Positions 1 through 7,848 of a stretch of DNA of 11,487 nucleotides are shown here, piece after piece. Each line of letters begins with the position of its first letter. The first letter of the stretch is position 1. The stretch comes from Gemmobacter sp964439015. GTDB taxonomy: Bacteria > Pseudomonadota > Alphaproteobacteria > Rhodobacterales > Rhodobacteraceae. Made by a program: the position numbers and the translations under genes. Below the pieces are notes generated by a model. The model was not told where the DNA came from. It did no database searches and saw only the letters and a list, made by a program, of their open reading frames with translations. The stretch is from the NCBI GenBank assembly GCA_964439015.1, contig CAYTMV010000063.1, forward strand, positions 1-11,487, read 5' to 3'.

Positions 1-14
1 AACGGGGTTCATGC

Positions 15-1529
15 ATGGTTGCCAGCACCTTCACCGTGGCATTCGAAGGGGTCGAGCCGCGCCTTGTCGAGGTGCAATGCGCGATCTCGGACGGGATGCC
101 GGCCTTTTCGGTGGTGGGCCTGCCCGACAAATCGGTCTCCGAATCGCGCGAAAGGGTTCGGGCGTCGCTGCAAGCCCTGTCGATCGCCCTGCCGGCCAAA
201 AGGATCGCCATCAACCTCGCGCCCGCCGACCTGCCGAAAGAGGGCAGCCATTTCGACCTGCCGATCGCGCTTGCGCTGCTGGCAGAACTGGAAATCCTGC
301 CCAGGGACGAGGTCGCGCAGGTGGTGGCGCTGGGAGAACTGTCGCTCGACGGGCGGTTGTTGCCGGTCGCAGGCGCCCTGCCCGCCGCGATGGCCGCCGC
401 AGCCTGCGAGCGCGCGCTGATCTGCCCGCGCGCCTGCGGGGCCGAGGCCGCATGGGTGGGTGCGACGCAGGTTCTGGCCACCGAGTCGCTGACCCAGATC
501 GTACGGCACTTCTCAGGCCGGCACGTGCTGACCCCGGCCGAAGCGGGCGAGGTGCCGACGCTGCCGCAAGGACGGGATCTGCGTGACGTGAAGGGCCAGG
601 AACGCGCCAAACGCGCGCTGGAAATCGCCGCTGCAGGCCGCCACCACCTGCTGCTGATCGGCCCGCCGGGCTCGGGCAAGTCGATGCTGGCGGCGCGGTT
701 GCCGGGTCTGTTGCCACCGCTGTCGGCGTCCGAGGCGCTGGAAACCTCGATGATCCATTCGATCGCCGGCCTTCTGGGCGAAGGCGGCATCTCGCGCCAC
801 CGCCCCTATCGCGAGCCGCATCACACCTCGTCCATGGCGGCGATCGTGGGGGGCGGGCGGGGGGCCAAGCCGGGCGAAATCAGCCTGGCCCATAACGGCG
901 TGCTGTTTCTGGACGAATTGCCCGAATTTCCGCGCCAGGTGCTGGAAACCCTGCGCCAGCCGATCGAGACGGGCGAGGTGATGGTGGCCCGCGCCAATGC
1001 CCATCTGCGCTATCCCTGTCGTTTCCTGCTGGTTGCGGCGGCCAATCCCTGCCGATGCGGCCATCTGGCCGACCCGGCACGCGCCTGTGCCCGCGCGCCG
1101 GTTTGCGGTGAAGACTACCTGGGCAAGATCTCAGGCCCGCTGATGGACCGCTTCGACCTGCGGGTCGAGGTCCCGCCGGTCGGTTATCAGGATCTCGACC
1201 TGCCTGCCAATGGCGAGACAACCGCAACCGTGGCCGCCCGGGTGGCCATGGCGCGGGCGCGCCAGTCCGCACGCTTTGACGGCCATCCCACGGCACGCTC
1301 GAACGCCGACCTTCACGGCCAGATGCTGGACGACTACGCCACCCCGGATGCCGAAGGGCGGGCGCTGCTGCAGCGGGTGGCCGACCGCTTTGGCCTGACC
1401 GCCCGCGGGTATCACCGGGTGCTGCGGGTGGCGCGCACCATTGCCGACATGGACGGCACCGCGCATGTCCATCGCCACCACCTCGCCGAGGCGGTCAGCT
1501 ACCGCCTCAGCACTGGCCGGATGGACTGA
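15..1529 (+). CDS. comM: YifB/ComM family Mg-chelatase-like AAA+ ATPase
   Basis: A 504-residue protein of the YifB/ComM family. ComM in naturally competent bacteria is a hexameric helicase that drives branch migration when incoming DNA is integrated; in other hosts the role is less certain. Seen here: an N-terminal ChlI-type domain (about residues 1-170, with FSVVGLPDKSV and a NLAPADLPKEGSHFDLP block), a Walker A GPPGSGKS at 216-223, Walker B LFLDE at 297-301, and a family-typical cysteine group (NPCRCG at 345-350, then C358 and C364) that could bind a metal. The C-terminal lid has LTARGYHRVLRVARTIADMDG at 461-481, minus any break. Length matches the family (about 500). The ATG at 15 is chosen because MVASTFTVAFEGVE is the usual family N-terminus; the GGGG seven bases before it is a weak ribosome site. 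It converges on gshB with a 9-base gap. Family call is secure; a role in competence here is inference. Confidence 0.96.
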   Translation: MVASTFTVAFEGVEPRLVEVQCAISDGMPAFSVVGLPDKSVSESRERVRASLQALSIALPAKRIAINLAPADLPKEGSHFDLPIALALLAELEILPRDEVAQVVALGELSLDGRLLPVAGALPAAMAAAACERALICPRACGAEAAWVGATQVLATESLTQIVRHFSGRHVLTPAEAGEVPTLPQGRDLRDVKGQERAKRALEIAAAGRHHLLLIGPPGSGKSMLAARLPGLLPPLSASEALETSMIHSIAGLLGEGGISRHRPYREPHHTSSMAAIVGGGRGAKPGEISLAHNGVLFLDELPEFPRQVLETLRQPIETGEVMVARANAHLRYPCRFLLVAAANPCRCGHLADPARACARAPVCGEDYLGKISGPLMDRFDLRVEVPPVGYQDLDLPANGETTATVAARVAMARARQSARFDGHPTARSNADLHGQMLDDYATPDAEGRALLQRVADRFGLTARGYHRVLRVARTIADMDGTAHVHRHHLAEAVSYRLSTGRMD

Positions 1530-1538
1530 CCTATCGGC

Positions 1539-2483
1539 TCAAAGCCCGCGGCGACGTTCGATCGCTTCCCAGATTTTCGCGGCGGCGTTGATACCGTCAA
1601 ACCGCTCCAACTCCTGAATGCCGGTGGGAGACGTGACGTTGATCTCGGTCAGCCAGTCACCGATAACGTCGATGCCTACGAACACCTGTCCCTTTTCGCG
1701 CAACATCGGCCCGATCTCGGCGCAGATTTCCAGATCGCGCGCGGTCAGCCCCACGGGTTCGGGCCGCCCCCCCACATGCATGTTCGACCGTGTTTCGCCA
1801 GCCTGCGGCACCCGGTTGATCGCCCCGACCGGCTCACCATCCACCAGAATCACCCGCTTGTCCCCCGCAGAGACCGCCGGCAGGAACTTCTGGACGATCA
1901 TCGGCTCCCGGCTCATCGAGGTGAACAGTTCGTACAGCGATGAGAGATTGCGGTCATTCGCGTCCAGCCGGAACACACCTGCCCCACCATTGCCATAGAG
2001 CGGCTTGAGGATGATGTCGCCGTGGCGCGCCTTGAACGCGCGGATGGTCTGCAGATCACGGGCGATCGCGGTGGGCGGAGTCAGGTGCGGAAATCGCAGA
2101 ACCAGCAGCTTTTCCGGGCTGTTGCGCACCCAGAAGGGATCGTTGACCACCAAGGTCTTGGGATGGATCATCTCCAGCAGATGCGTCGTAGTGATGTACC
2201 CCATGTCAAACGGCGGGTCCTGCCGCAACCAGACCACGTCAAAATCGCCCAGGTCGACCTCGACCTCGGCGCCAAAACTGACATGGTTGCCCTTCTCGCG
2301 CCGCAACTCGATCGGCCAGCCGCGGGCGACCACCCGTCCCTCGACAAAGGCAAGGCGGTCGGGTGTGTAAAAGAACAACGAGTGTCCCCGTTGCTGCGCC
2401 TCAAGCCCGATCCGGAACGTGCTGTCGCCCTCGATATTGACAGCCGCGATCGGGTCCATCTGCAATGCGACCTTCATGCCCAT
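1539..2483 (-). CDS. gshB: Glutathione synthetase (ATP-grasp)
   Basis: Joins gamma-glutamylcysteine to glycine using ATP, the second step of glutathione synthesis in the cytoplasm. The 314 residues are close to the roughly 316 of the E. coli enzyme. Visible blocks: the N-terminal domain with MDP (9-11) and RQDPPFD (87-93), NDP at 114-116, K160 followed by the glycine-rich ATP loop GNGGAGV at 164-170, the adenine-side VQKFLP at 197-202, GDKR at 207-210, the substrate-binding RSNMHVGG at 232-239, the metal-ligand region D272 and E280-IN, and the closing loop VTSPTG at 283-288. The start M1 is preferred over M3 because GGAGG lies six bases upstream of M1. It is the last gene of the rsmI-yraN-gshB minus-strand operon, 63 bases after yraN. 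No gshA is present in the window. Nothing appears broken. Confidence 0.98.
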   Translation of the reverse strand: MGMKVALQMDPIAAVNIEGDSTFRIGLEAQQRGHSLFFYTPDRLAFVEGRVVARGWPIELRREKGNHVSFGAEVEVDLGDFDVVWLRQDPPFDMGYITTTHLLEMIHPKTLVVNDPFWVRNSPEKLLVLRFPHLTPPTAIARDLQTIRAFKARHGDIILKPLYGNGGAGVFRLDANDRNLSSLYELFTSMSREPMIVQKFLPAVSAGDKRVILVDGEPVGAINRVPQAGETRSNMHVGGRPEPVGLTARDLEICAEIGPMLREKGQVFVGIDVIGDWLTEINVTSPTGIQELERFDGINAAAKIWEAIERRRGL

Positions 2484-2546
2484 GCCTTACCTCCATCCAT
2501 CCGCTCCTTGATGGACGAAGCACGATCCGGGTGCAACGCCGCACGC

Positions 2547-2912
2547 TCACATCATCGAGATGTTCTCGATCACCTCGATCCGGCCCTGACCGTCCACCAA
2601 GGCCAGATCCACCCGACAGGGCGTGGCCCTGCCACGCGGCTCATGTCCCAGAAATTCCTCGCCAGCTTGCTGGATACGCCATAGCTGTCGCCGGCTCAGC
2701 GCAAGGGCCGCGCGATCATGGCTGCGACTCGATTTGACCTCGACAAAGATCACCTTCTCGCCATCTCGCACGATCAGGTCGATCTCGCCGCCGCGACCGC
2801 GCCAACGTTGTGCGGCAATCCGACGACCGTCCCGGCCATAGTGCCGCGCCACGGCGGCCTCTGCGGCCAGACCGGAAAGATATGCCTGTTTGCCGGCAAA
2901 TTCGCGCTGCAT
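2547..2912 (-). CDS. yraN: YraN/UPF0102 family nuclease-fold protein
   Basis: A 121-residue protein of the UPF0102 (YraN) family, predicted to have a restriction-endonuclease-like fold; its substrate is not established. The family signature is present: an N-terminal helix with GLAAEAAVARHY (14-25), then GEIDLIVRD at 42-50 and VFVEVK-type IFVEVK at 55-60, which supply the acidic and lysine residues (E43, D45, E58, K60) of a PD-(D/E)xK-like site. The C-terminus RIEVIENISM is typical. The start is the ATG whose first base is the last base of the rsmI stop (TGATG), with GGAGG seven bases upstream, so it should be translated by coupling to rsmI. A longer reading upstream of this ATG would overlap rsmI and has no family support. 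It is followed 63 bases on by gshB. Confidence 0.93.
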   Translation of the reverse strand: MQREFAGKQAYLSGLAAEAAVARHYGRDGRRIAAQRWRGRGGEIDLIVRDGEKVIFVEVKSSRSHDRAALALSRRQLWRIQQAGEEFLGHEPRGRATPCRVDLALVDGQGRIEVIENISMM

Positions 2913-3781
2913 CAGCCATCCTCCTTCATCTGCAAGGCCTGCTGATAGACCTCGCGACGTTTCAAGCCCAGATCGGCGGCGACCTGTGCCGCCGCCTCTT
3001 TCACCGTCATCCGCCCCAGCGCCTCGGCCAGGGCCTCCTGCAAATCCTGTGCCGAAGCCCGCACCTCCGGCGCGCGGTCCACAAGCACCACGATCTCGCC
3101 CTTCACCTCGCGCGCGGCAAAAGATGTCGCCAAGTCGGCCAAAGCTCCGCGCGTGACTTCTTCGAATCGCTTCGTCAGTTCCCGACACACCACCGTCGGC
3201 CGGTCGTCTCCGAAATGTTCGCGCATTTCTCCTAACAATTTGCCAACGCGTTTCGGGCTTTCATAAAGGATCACCGTGGCGCGTTCCTGCGCCAGTTCGG
3301 CCAGCCACGTCCTGCGGGACCCGGCGGCGGGTGGGGCAAATCCTGCGAAGAGAAACCGGTCCGATGGCAGGCCCGAGACGACAAGGGCGGCCAGCACCGC
3401 CGATGGGCCTGGGGCTGAGCGCAAGGTCAGGCCTTCGGCGATCGTGGCGCGGGCCAGTTGGAAACCGGGGTCGGCCACCAGCGGTGTGCCGGCCTCGGAA
3501 GCGTAGGCCACGCAGCGCCCCTCGCGCAGCGCGGCCATGATCCGTGGGCCCACCTCATTCCAGTTATGCTCATGAAGCGACCAGAGCGGCCGCCCGCCAA
3601 GGGGGATGCCGTGGATCTCCATCAGGTGGCGCAGGGCGCGGGTGTCCTCGGCCAACAGCAGATCGGCGCCCGCCAGCACATCCAGCGCCCGCAGGGTGAT
3701 GTCACGCGCGGCGCCGATCGGCGTTGCGATGAAGTGCAGACCGGGCTCCAGCTTACCGCCCCCCGGAAGGAAATCGCTCAT
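2912..3781 (-). CDS. rsmI: 16S rRNA (cytidine1402-2'-O)-methyltransferase
   Basis: Adds a 2'-O-methyl group to C1402 in the decoding centre of 16S rRNA with S-adenosylmethionine. The 289 residues match the family (E. coli 286). Tetrapyrrole-methylase fold motifs are all present: ATPIGAARDIT at 19-29, LLAEDTR at 42-48, SEAGTPLVADPG at 95-106 (the more usual form is SDAGTP), PGPSA at 124-128, FLFAGF at 143-148, ESPKR at 174-178, CRELTKRFEE at 199-208 and KGEIVVLV at 227-234, followed by the C-terminal small domain with TVKEAA and LGLKRREVYQQAL. The ATG at 3781 is chosen because AAGGAG lies eight bases upstream; a reading from further upstream would run through the divergent spacer and add a non-family N-terminus. 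It leads the operon with yraN and gshB and is divergent from the LpoA-like lipoprotein gene. Confidence 0.97.
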   Translation of the reverse strand: MSDFLPGGGKLEPGLHFIATPIGAARDITLRALDVLAGADLLLAEDTRALRHLMEIHGIPLGGRPLWSLHEHNWNEVGPRIMAALREGRCVAYASEAGTPLVADPGFQLARATIAEGLTLRSAPGPSAVLAALVVSGLPSDRFLFAGFAPPAAGSRRTWLAELAQERATVILYESPKRVGKLLGEMREHFGDDRPTVVCRELTKRFEEVTRGALADLATSFAAREVKGEIVVLVDRAPEVRASAQDLQEALAEALGRMTVKEAAAQVAADLGLKRREVYQQALQMKEDG

Positions 3782-3806
3782 CTTGTCCGCTCCTTGCCCT
3801 GCCGCG

Positions 3807-3835
3807 TTGCCATCCTGCGGCAGAGCCTCTAACCT
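3807..3835 (+). promoter_or_regulatory. Possible sigma-70-type promoter for the LpoA-like/glnD/murJ operon
   Basis: In the 99-base divergent spacer, TTGCCA (3807-3812) and TAACCT (3830-3835) are exactly 17 bases apart. The -35 matches the consensus at five of six positions but the -10 at only three, so this is a plausible rather than strong site. A start near 3842 would give a leader of about 40 bases. I could not pick a convincing promoter for rsmI on the other strand. Confidence 0.35.
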
Positions 3836-3880
3836 GCACCGAAAGATCGCCGCCATCCTGTCGCTACGCGAGGAGACCCG

Positions 3881-5062
3881 ATGTTCCCTGTTTTTACCCC
3901 CGCCCGCAAGGCCATGGGCCGCCGCAGCCTGCTGGCACTTTCTGCCGCAGCACTGGTTTCGGCCTGCACCCCGGGCCCGATCGGCCAATCCGGCCCGCGG
4001 ATTGACACGACGGCCCCGGTTCCGGTGGCTTTGCTGGTGCCGGCCGGGTCGGGACAGGCCACGGACGAGCTGCTGGCGCGCAACTTGCAGAATGGCGCGC
4101 GGCTGGCGATCTCGGATCTGGGCAGCGTCAAGATCGACCTTCGGGTCTACAACACCGCCGGCCAGCCGCAGCAGGCGGCTGCCATGGCCACCAAGGCCGT
4201 TGACGAGGGCGCGCGCATCATCCTCGGTCCGGTCAACTCGGCCGAGGCCGCTGCGGCCAGCGTCGCCGTGGCCGGCCGCGGGATCAATGTCATTTCCTTC
4301 TCAAACAATACCGAGGTTGCGGGTGGCAACCTGTTCGTCCTTGGCCCGACCTTCCGCAACACCGCGGATCGCCTGTCGCGGTTTGCGGTGCGGCAGGGCA
4401 AGGGCCGGATGATGGTCGTGCATGAGCAGACCCCGGCCGGCGAGGTGGGTCGTCAAGCGATCACCGAGGGGGTGAAGCGCGCGGGCGGACAGGTTGTGGC
4501 TACGCAGGGTTATGCCTTCTCACAAACCGATATCGTCAACGCCGCGCCGTCCATTGCCGCCAATGCCCGCAATGCAGGCGCGCAGGCGCTGTTCATGACC
4601 GCCGATCCGGCGGGCGCGTTGCCGCTGTTGACCCAACTGTTGCGCGAGAACGGGCTGGATGCCGGGAGCGCCACCTTTGTGGGGCTGACGCGATGGGACA
4701 TTCCGGCCGCGACGCTGGCGCTGCCGGGCGTTCAGGGCGGGTTCTTTGCACTTCCCGATCCCGGCCTCTACCAGCAATATCAGGCACGCTATCAGACCGC
4801 CTTCGGCGAGCCGCCGCACTGGATGTCGGGGCTGGCCTATGACGGTATCGCCGCGATCGGCGCACTGGTGAAGCAGGGCAACCCCAACGCACTGACCACC
4901 GCCGCATTGACGCAGGGACAGGGGTTTGTCGGCGTGAACGGCATCTTCCGGCTGCGCAAGGATGGCACGAACGAACGCGGGCTGGCCATTGCCACGGTGC
5001 AGAACGGCCAGATGCAGATCGTCGATCCCGCCCCGCGCGCCTTCGGCGGTGCGGGCTTCTGA
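3881..5062 (+). CDS. LppC/LpoA-like periplasmic lipoprotein (penicillin-binding protein activator family)
   Basis: A 393-residue lipoprotein with a type I periplasmic binding-protein fold. In E. coli the related LpoA is an outer-membrane lipoprotein that activates the peptidoglycan synthase PBP1A. Seen here: a basic N-terminus (ARKAMGRR), a hydrophobic stretch (LLALSAAALVSA) and a lipobox-type VSAC with C29 as the likely lipidated residue. The binding-protein core runs from about 47 to 385, with VALLVPAGSG (48-57), ILGPVNSAEAAA (114-125), VISFSNN (137-143), GPTFRNTADRL (155-165) and GLAYDGIAAIGAL (317-329). It has only this domain; E. coli LpoA is much longer (about 678) with a TPR-like N-terminal half, absent here. 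The ATG at 3881 has AGGAG five bases upstream. glnD follows 23 bases later. An amino-acid ABC-transporter binding protein is the main alternative, but no transporter genes are nearby and rsmI is adjacent, as in the lpoA locus. Confidence 0.85.
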   Translation: MFPVFTPARKAMGRRSLLALSAAALVSACTPGPIGQSGPRIDTTAPVPVALLVPAGSGQATDELLARNLQNGARLAISDLGSVKIDLRVYNTAGQPQQAAAMATKAVDEGARIILGPVNSAEAAAASVAVAGRGINVISFSNNTEVAGGNLFVLGPTFRNTADRLSRFAVRQGKGRMMVVHEQTPAGEVGRQAITEGVKRAGGQVVATQGYAFSQTDIVNAAPSIAANARNAGAQALFMTADPAGALPLLTQLLRENGLDAGSATFVGLTRWDIPAATLALPGVQGGFFALPDPGLYQQYQARYQTAFGEPPHWMSGLAYDGIAAIGALVKQGNPNALTTAALTQGQGFVGVNGIFRLRKDGTNERGLAIATVQNGQMQIVDPAPRAFGGAGF

Positions 5063-5085
5063 CCTGACAGCCGGACCCGCCGATC

Positions 5086-7848
5086 TTGCCCAGGACCAAG
5101 ACCAGCACCGCCACGGACGCACCGCCTGACTGGGTCATTGATCCCGCAGCGGTGCTGGCCGCCATCCGGGCCGATTTGCCACAGGCAGAGGACGCCCGCG
5201 CGGCCCGCGCGGTTGCGGTGCGCCATCTGGCCGCCGCCCGCACCCGCGCCACCGCGGCGCTGGACGCGCGATTTGCGGCAAGCCCGCGCGATTCTCGCCC
5301 CATCACCCGCGCCCAGTCCGATCTGACCGACGCCGTGGTGCAGGTGGCCTTTCGGCTGGCCTCCGAGGATTTTCACCCCGCCCCCAACCCTACCGAGGCC
5401 GAGCGGATCGCCGTGCTGGCCGTGGGCGGTTATGGCCGGGCCGAAATGGCGCCCCATTCCGACGTCGATCTGCTGTTCCTGACGCCTTGGAAGATCACGC
5501 CCTGGGCGGAATCCCTGATCGAGACGCTGCTTTACCTGCTGTGGGATCTGAAGCTGAAGGTCGGTCATGCCTCGCGCACGGTCAAGGACTGCCTGCGGCT
5601 GGGGCGCGAGGACATGACCATCCGCACTGCCCTGCTGGAGCATCGCCACATCACCGGCGACGCCTCGCTGACCGCCGACCTGCGCGAGGCGCTTTGGTCC
5701 GGGCTGTTCCGCAACTCGGGGCCGGAATTCATCGAGGCCAAGCTGGCCGAACGCGCCGCCCGCCATCGCCGGCAAGGCGGCCAGCGTTATGTGCTGGAGC
5801 CCAATATCAAGGAGGGCAAGGGCGGGTTGCGCGACCTGCAGACCCTCTACTGGATCGGCAAGTATCTCTATGCCACGCCCGATGCCGCCGGGCTTGTGGC
5901 CGCAGGACTGTTGACCGCCGATGAATACGCCACCTTTGCGCGCGCCGAGGACTTTCTCTGGGCGGTGCGGTGCCATCTGCACTATATCGCCCGCCGCGCA
6001 GCCGATCAGCTGACCTTCGACCTGCAGGTCGAGGTGGCGGCGCGGATGGGCTACAAGGACACCGGCGGGCGGCGCGGGGTCGAGATCTTCATGCAGGAGT
6101 ATTTTCGCCACGCGACCCGGGTGGGTGAGCTGACGCGGGTTTTCCTCACCCAGCTTGAGGCCCGCCATGCCAAGCCCCAAGCCAGCCTTGGCGGGGCGTT
6201 TGGCCGGACCAGGCGCGTCAAAAAAGGCTTCCGGCTGGTGCAGGGCCGCATCGACGCCACCGACCCGGCCAGCTTTCTGGCCGACAAGCTGAACATGCTG
6301 CGGGTCTTCGAGGAAGGGCTGCGCACCGGCTATCTGCTGCATCCGAATGTGATGCGACTGGTCACCGCCAACCTGCATCTGATCGACGACGGCATGCGCG
6401 ACGACCCCGAGGCCAAGCGCATCTTCCTCGACCTGCTGCTGAAACACGGCAACCCCGAGCGCAGCCTGCGCCGCATGAACGAGCTTGGGGTGCTGGGCGC
6501 CTTCATCCCCGAATTCGAGCGGATCGTGGCGATGATGCAATTCAACGTCTACCACCACTATACGGTGGACGAACACATCATCCAGACCATCTCGACCCTC
6601 GCCCAGATCGAGCGCGGCGAGTTGATCGAGGATCTGCCGCTATCCTCGGCAATCCTGAAGGACGGGGTGAACCGTCGGGTGCTGTATGTGGCGCTGCTGT
6701 TGCACGACATCGGCAAAGGCCGGCCCGAGGATCACTCGATCCTCGGCGCGCAGATCGCCCGCAAGGTCGCCCCCCGGTTGGGCTTGCCCGAGGAGGAATG
6801 CGAGACCGTCGAATGGCTGGTGCGCTATCACCTGCTGATGTCGGACATGGCGCAAAAGCGCGACATCGGCGATCCGCGCACGGTGCGCGATTTCGCCAAG
6901 GCGGTGAAGACCCGCAAGCGGCTTGACCTGCTGACGGTGCTGACGGTCTGCGATATCCGCGGCGTGGGTCCGGGGACGTGGAACAACTGGAAAGCCATGC
7001 TGCTGCGCGAGCTGCACGCCCAGACCGCCGAGGCGCTGGAGGGCGGGCTGGAGCAGATCAACCGCGACCGACGCGAGGATGAAGCCAAGCGGCTGCTGCG
7101 CGAGGCGCTGGACGACTGGCCCGCCAAGGATCTGCGCGCCGAGCTGGAGCGCCATTATGCGCCCTATTGGCAAGGGTTGATGACCGAAACGCAGGTGGTA
7201 TTTGCCCGGTTGCTGCGCGATCTGGGCGATGCCGAAATCCGCATCGACCTGCACCCCGAGCCCGCGCGTGACGCCACACGCGCCTGTTTCGCACTGGCAG
7301 ACCATCCGGGGATCTTTTCTCGACTGGCAGGCGCACTGGCGCTGGTGGGGGCAAATGTGGTGGACGCGCGCACCTATACCTCCAAGGATGGCCATGCGAC
7401 CGCCGTGTTCTGGGTTCAGGATGCCGAGGGGCACCCCTATGAGGTCAGCCACCTGCCCCGCCTGCGCCAGATGATCGAGCGCACCCTGCGCGGCGAGGTG
7501 CTGCCGCGCGAGGCGCTGGCCGACCGCGACAAGGTCAAGAAACGCGAGCGCGAGTTCCGCTTTCCGACCCATATCACCTTCGACAACGAAGGTTCGGACA
7601 TCTACACCATCATCGAGGTCGATACCCGTGACCGTCCGGGCCTGCTTTATGACCTGACGCGCACGCTGGCCGCCAACAACATCTCGATCGTCTCGGCGGT
7701 GATCGCCACCTTTGGCGCGCAAGTGGTGGACAGTTTCTACGTCAAGGACATGTTTGGCTTGAAGCTGCACCAGAAACACCGGCAAGAGGCGCTGGAGAAG
7801 AAACTCCGGCAGGCGATTGCCGAGGGTGCGGCGAGGGCGCGAGAATGA
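5086..7848 (+). CDS. glnD: Bifunctional uridylyltransferase/uridylyl-removing enzyme (PII regulator)
   Basis: Senses glutamine and adds or removes UMP on PII proteins (GlnB/GlnK), thereby setting glutamine synthetase and nitrogen-gene activity. The 920 residues fit the family. Domain order: nucleotidyltransferase with GGYGR (114-118) and SDVDLLFL (125-132, catalytic D126 and D128); the central helical region with NIKEGKGGLRDLQ (240-252); the HD uridylyl-removing domain with YHHYTVDEH (489-497) and LLHDIGKG (538-545, H540 and D541); then two ACT domains at about 732-790 and 840-900, each beginning with a DHPGIFSRLAGAL- or DRPGLLYDLTRTL-type block. All key residues are intact. The start is a TTG: an in-frame stop at 5065-5067 leaves no ATG or GTG upstream, and the next candidate is a GTG at 5152 without a better ribosome site. 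It lies 23 bases after the LpoA-like gene and overlaps murJ by four bases. Confidence 0.97.
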   Translation: MPRTKTSTATDAPPDWVIDPAAVLAAIRADLPQAEDARAARAVAVRHLAAARTRATAALDARFAASPRDSRPITRAQSDLTDAVVQVAFRLASEDFHPAPNPTEAERIAVLAVGGYGRAEMAPHSDVDLLFLTPWKITPWAESLIETLLYLLWDLKLKVGHASRTVKDCLRLGREDMTIRTALLEHRHITGDASLTADLREALWSGLFRNSGPEFIEAKLAERAARHRRQGGQRYVLEPNIKEGKGGLRDLQTLYWIGKYLYATPDAAGLVAAGLLTADEYATFARAEDFLWAVRCHLHYIARRAADQLTFDLQVEVAARMGYKDTGGRRGVEIFMQEYFRHATRVGELTRVFLTQLEARHAKPQASLGGAFGRTRRVKKGFRLVQGRIDATDPASFLADKLNMLRVFEEGLRTGYLLHPNVMRLVTANLHLIDDGMRDDPEAKRIFLDLLLKHGNPERSLRRMNELGVLGAFIPEFERIVAMMQFNVYHHYTVDEHIIQTISTLAQIERGELIEDLPLSSAILKDGVNRRVLYVALLLHDIGKGRPEDHSILGAQIARKVAPRLGLPEEECETVEWLVRYHLLMSDMAQKRDIGDPRTVRDFAKAVKTRKRLDLLTVLTVCDIRGVGPGTWNNWKAMLLRELHAQTAEALEGGLEQINRDRREDEAKRLLREALDDWPAKDLRAELERHYAPYWQGLMTETQVVFARLLRDLGDAEIRIDLHPEPARDATRACFALADHPGIFSRLAGALALVGANVVDARTYTSKDGHATAVFWVQDAEGHPYEVSHLPRLRQMIERTLRGEVLPREALADRDKVKKREREFRFPTHITFDNEGSDIYTIIEVDTRDRPGLLYDLTRTLAANNISIVSAVIATFGAQVVDSFYVKDMFGLKLHQKHRQEALEKKLRQAIAEGAARARE

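Noticed and set aside
2913..3188. N-terminal extension of the yraN frame upstream of 2912
   Set aside because: Would overlap rsmI by about 275 bases and has no homology; the ATG at 2912 has a strong ribosome site and the family N-terminus.
4837..6576. Long open frame (579 codons) on the minus strand
   Set aside because: It lies opposite the intact end of the LpoA-like gene and the first half of glnD. In DNA this GC-rich, antisense frames stay open by codon bias; the translation is rich in H, Q, G and R with no recognisable motif.
6640..7785. Long open frame (381 codons) on the minus strand
   Set aside because: Opposite the HD and ACT domains of glnD; no motif and no ribosome site worth noting.
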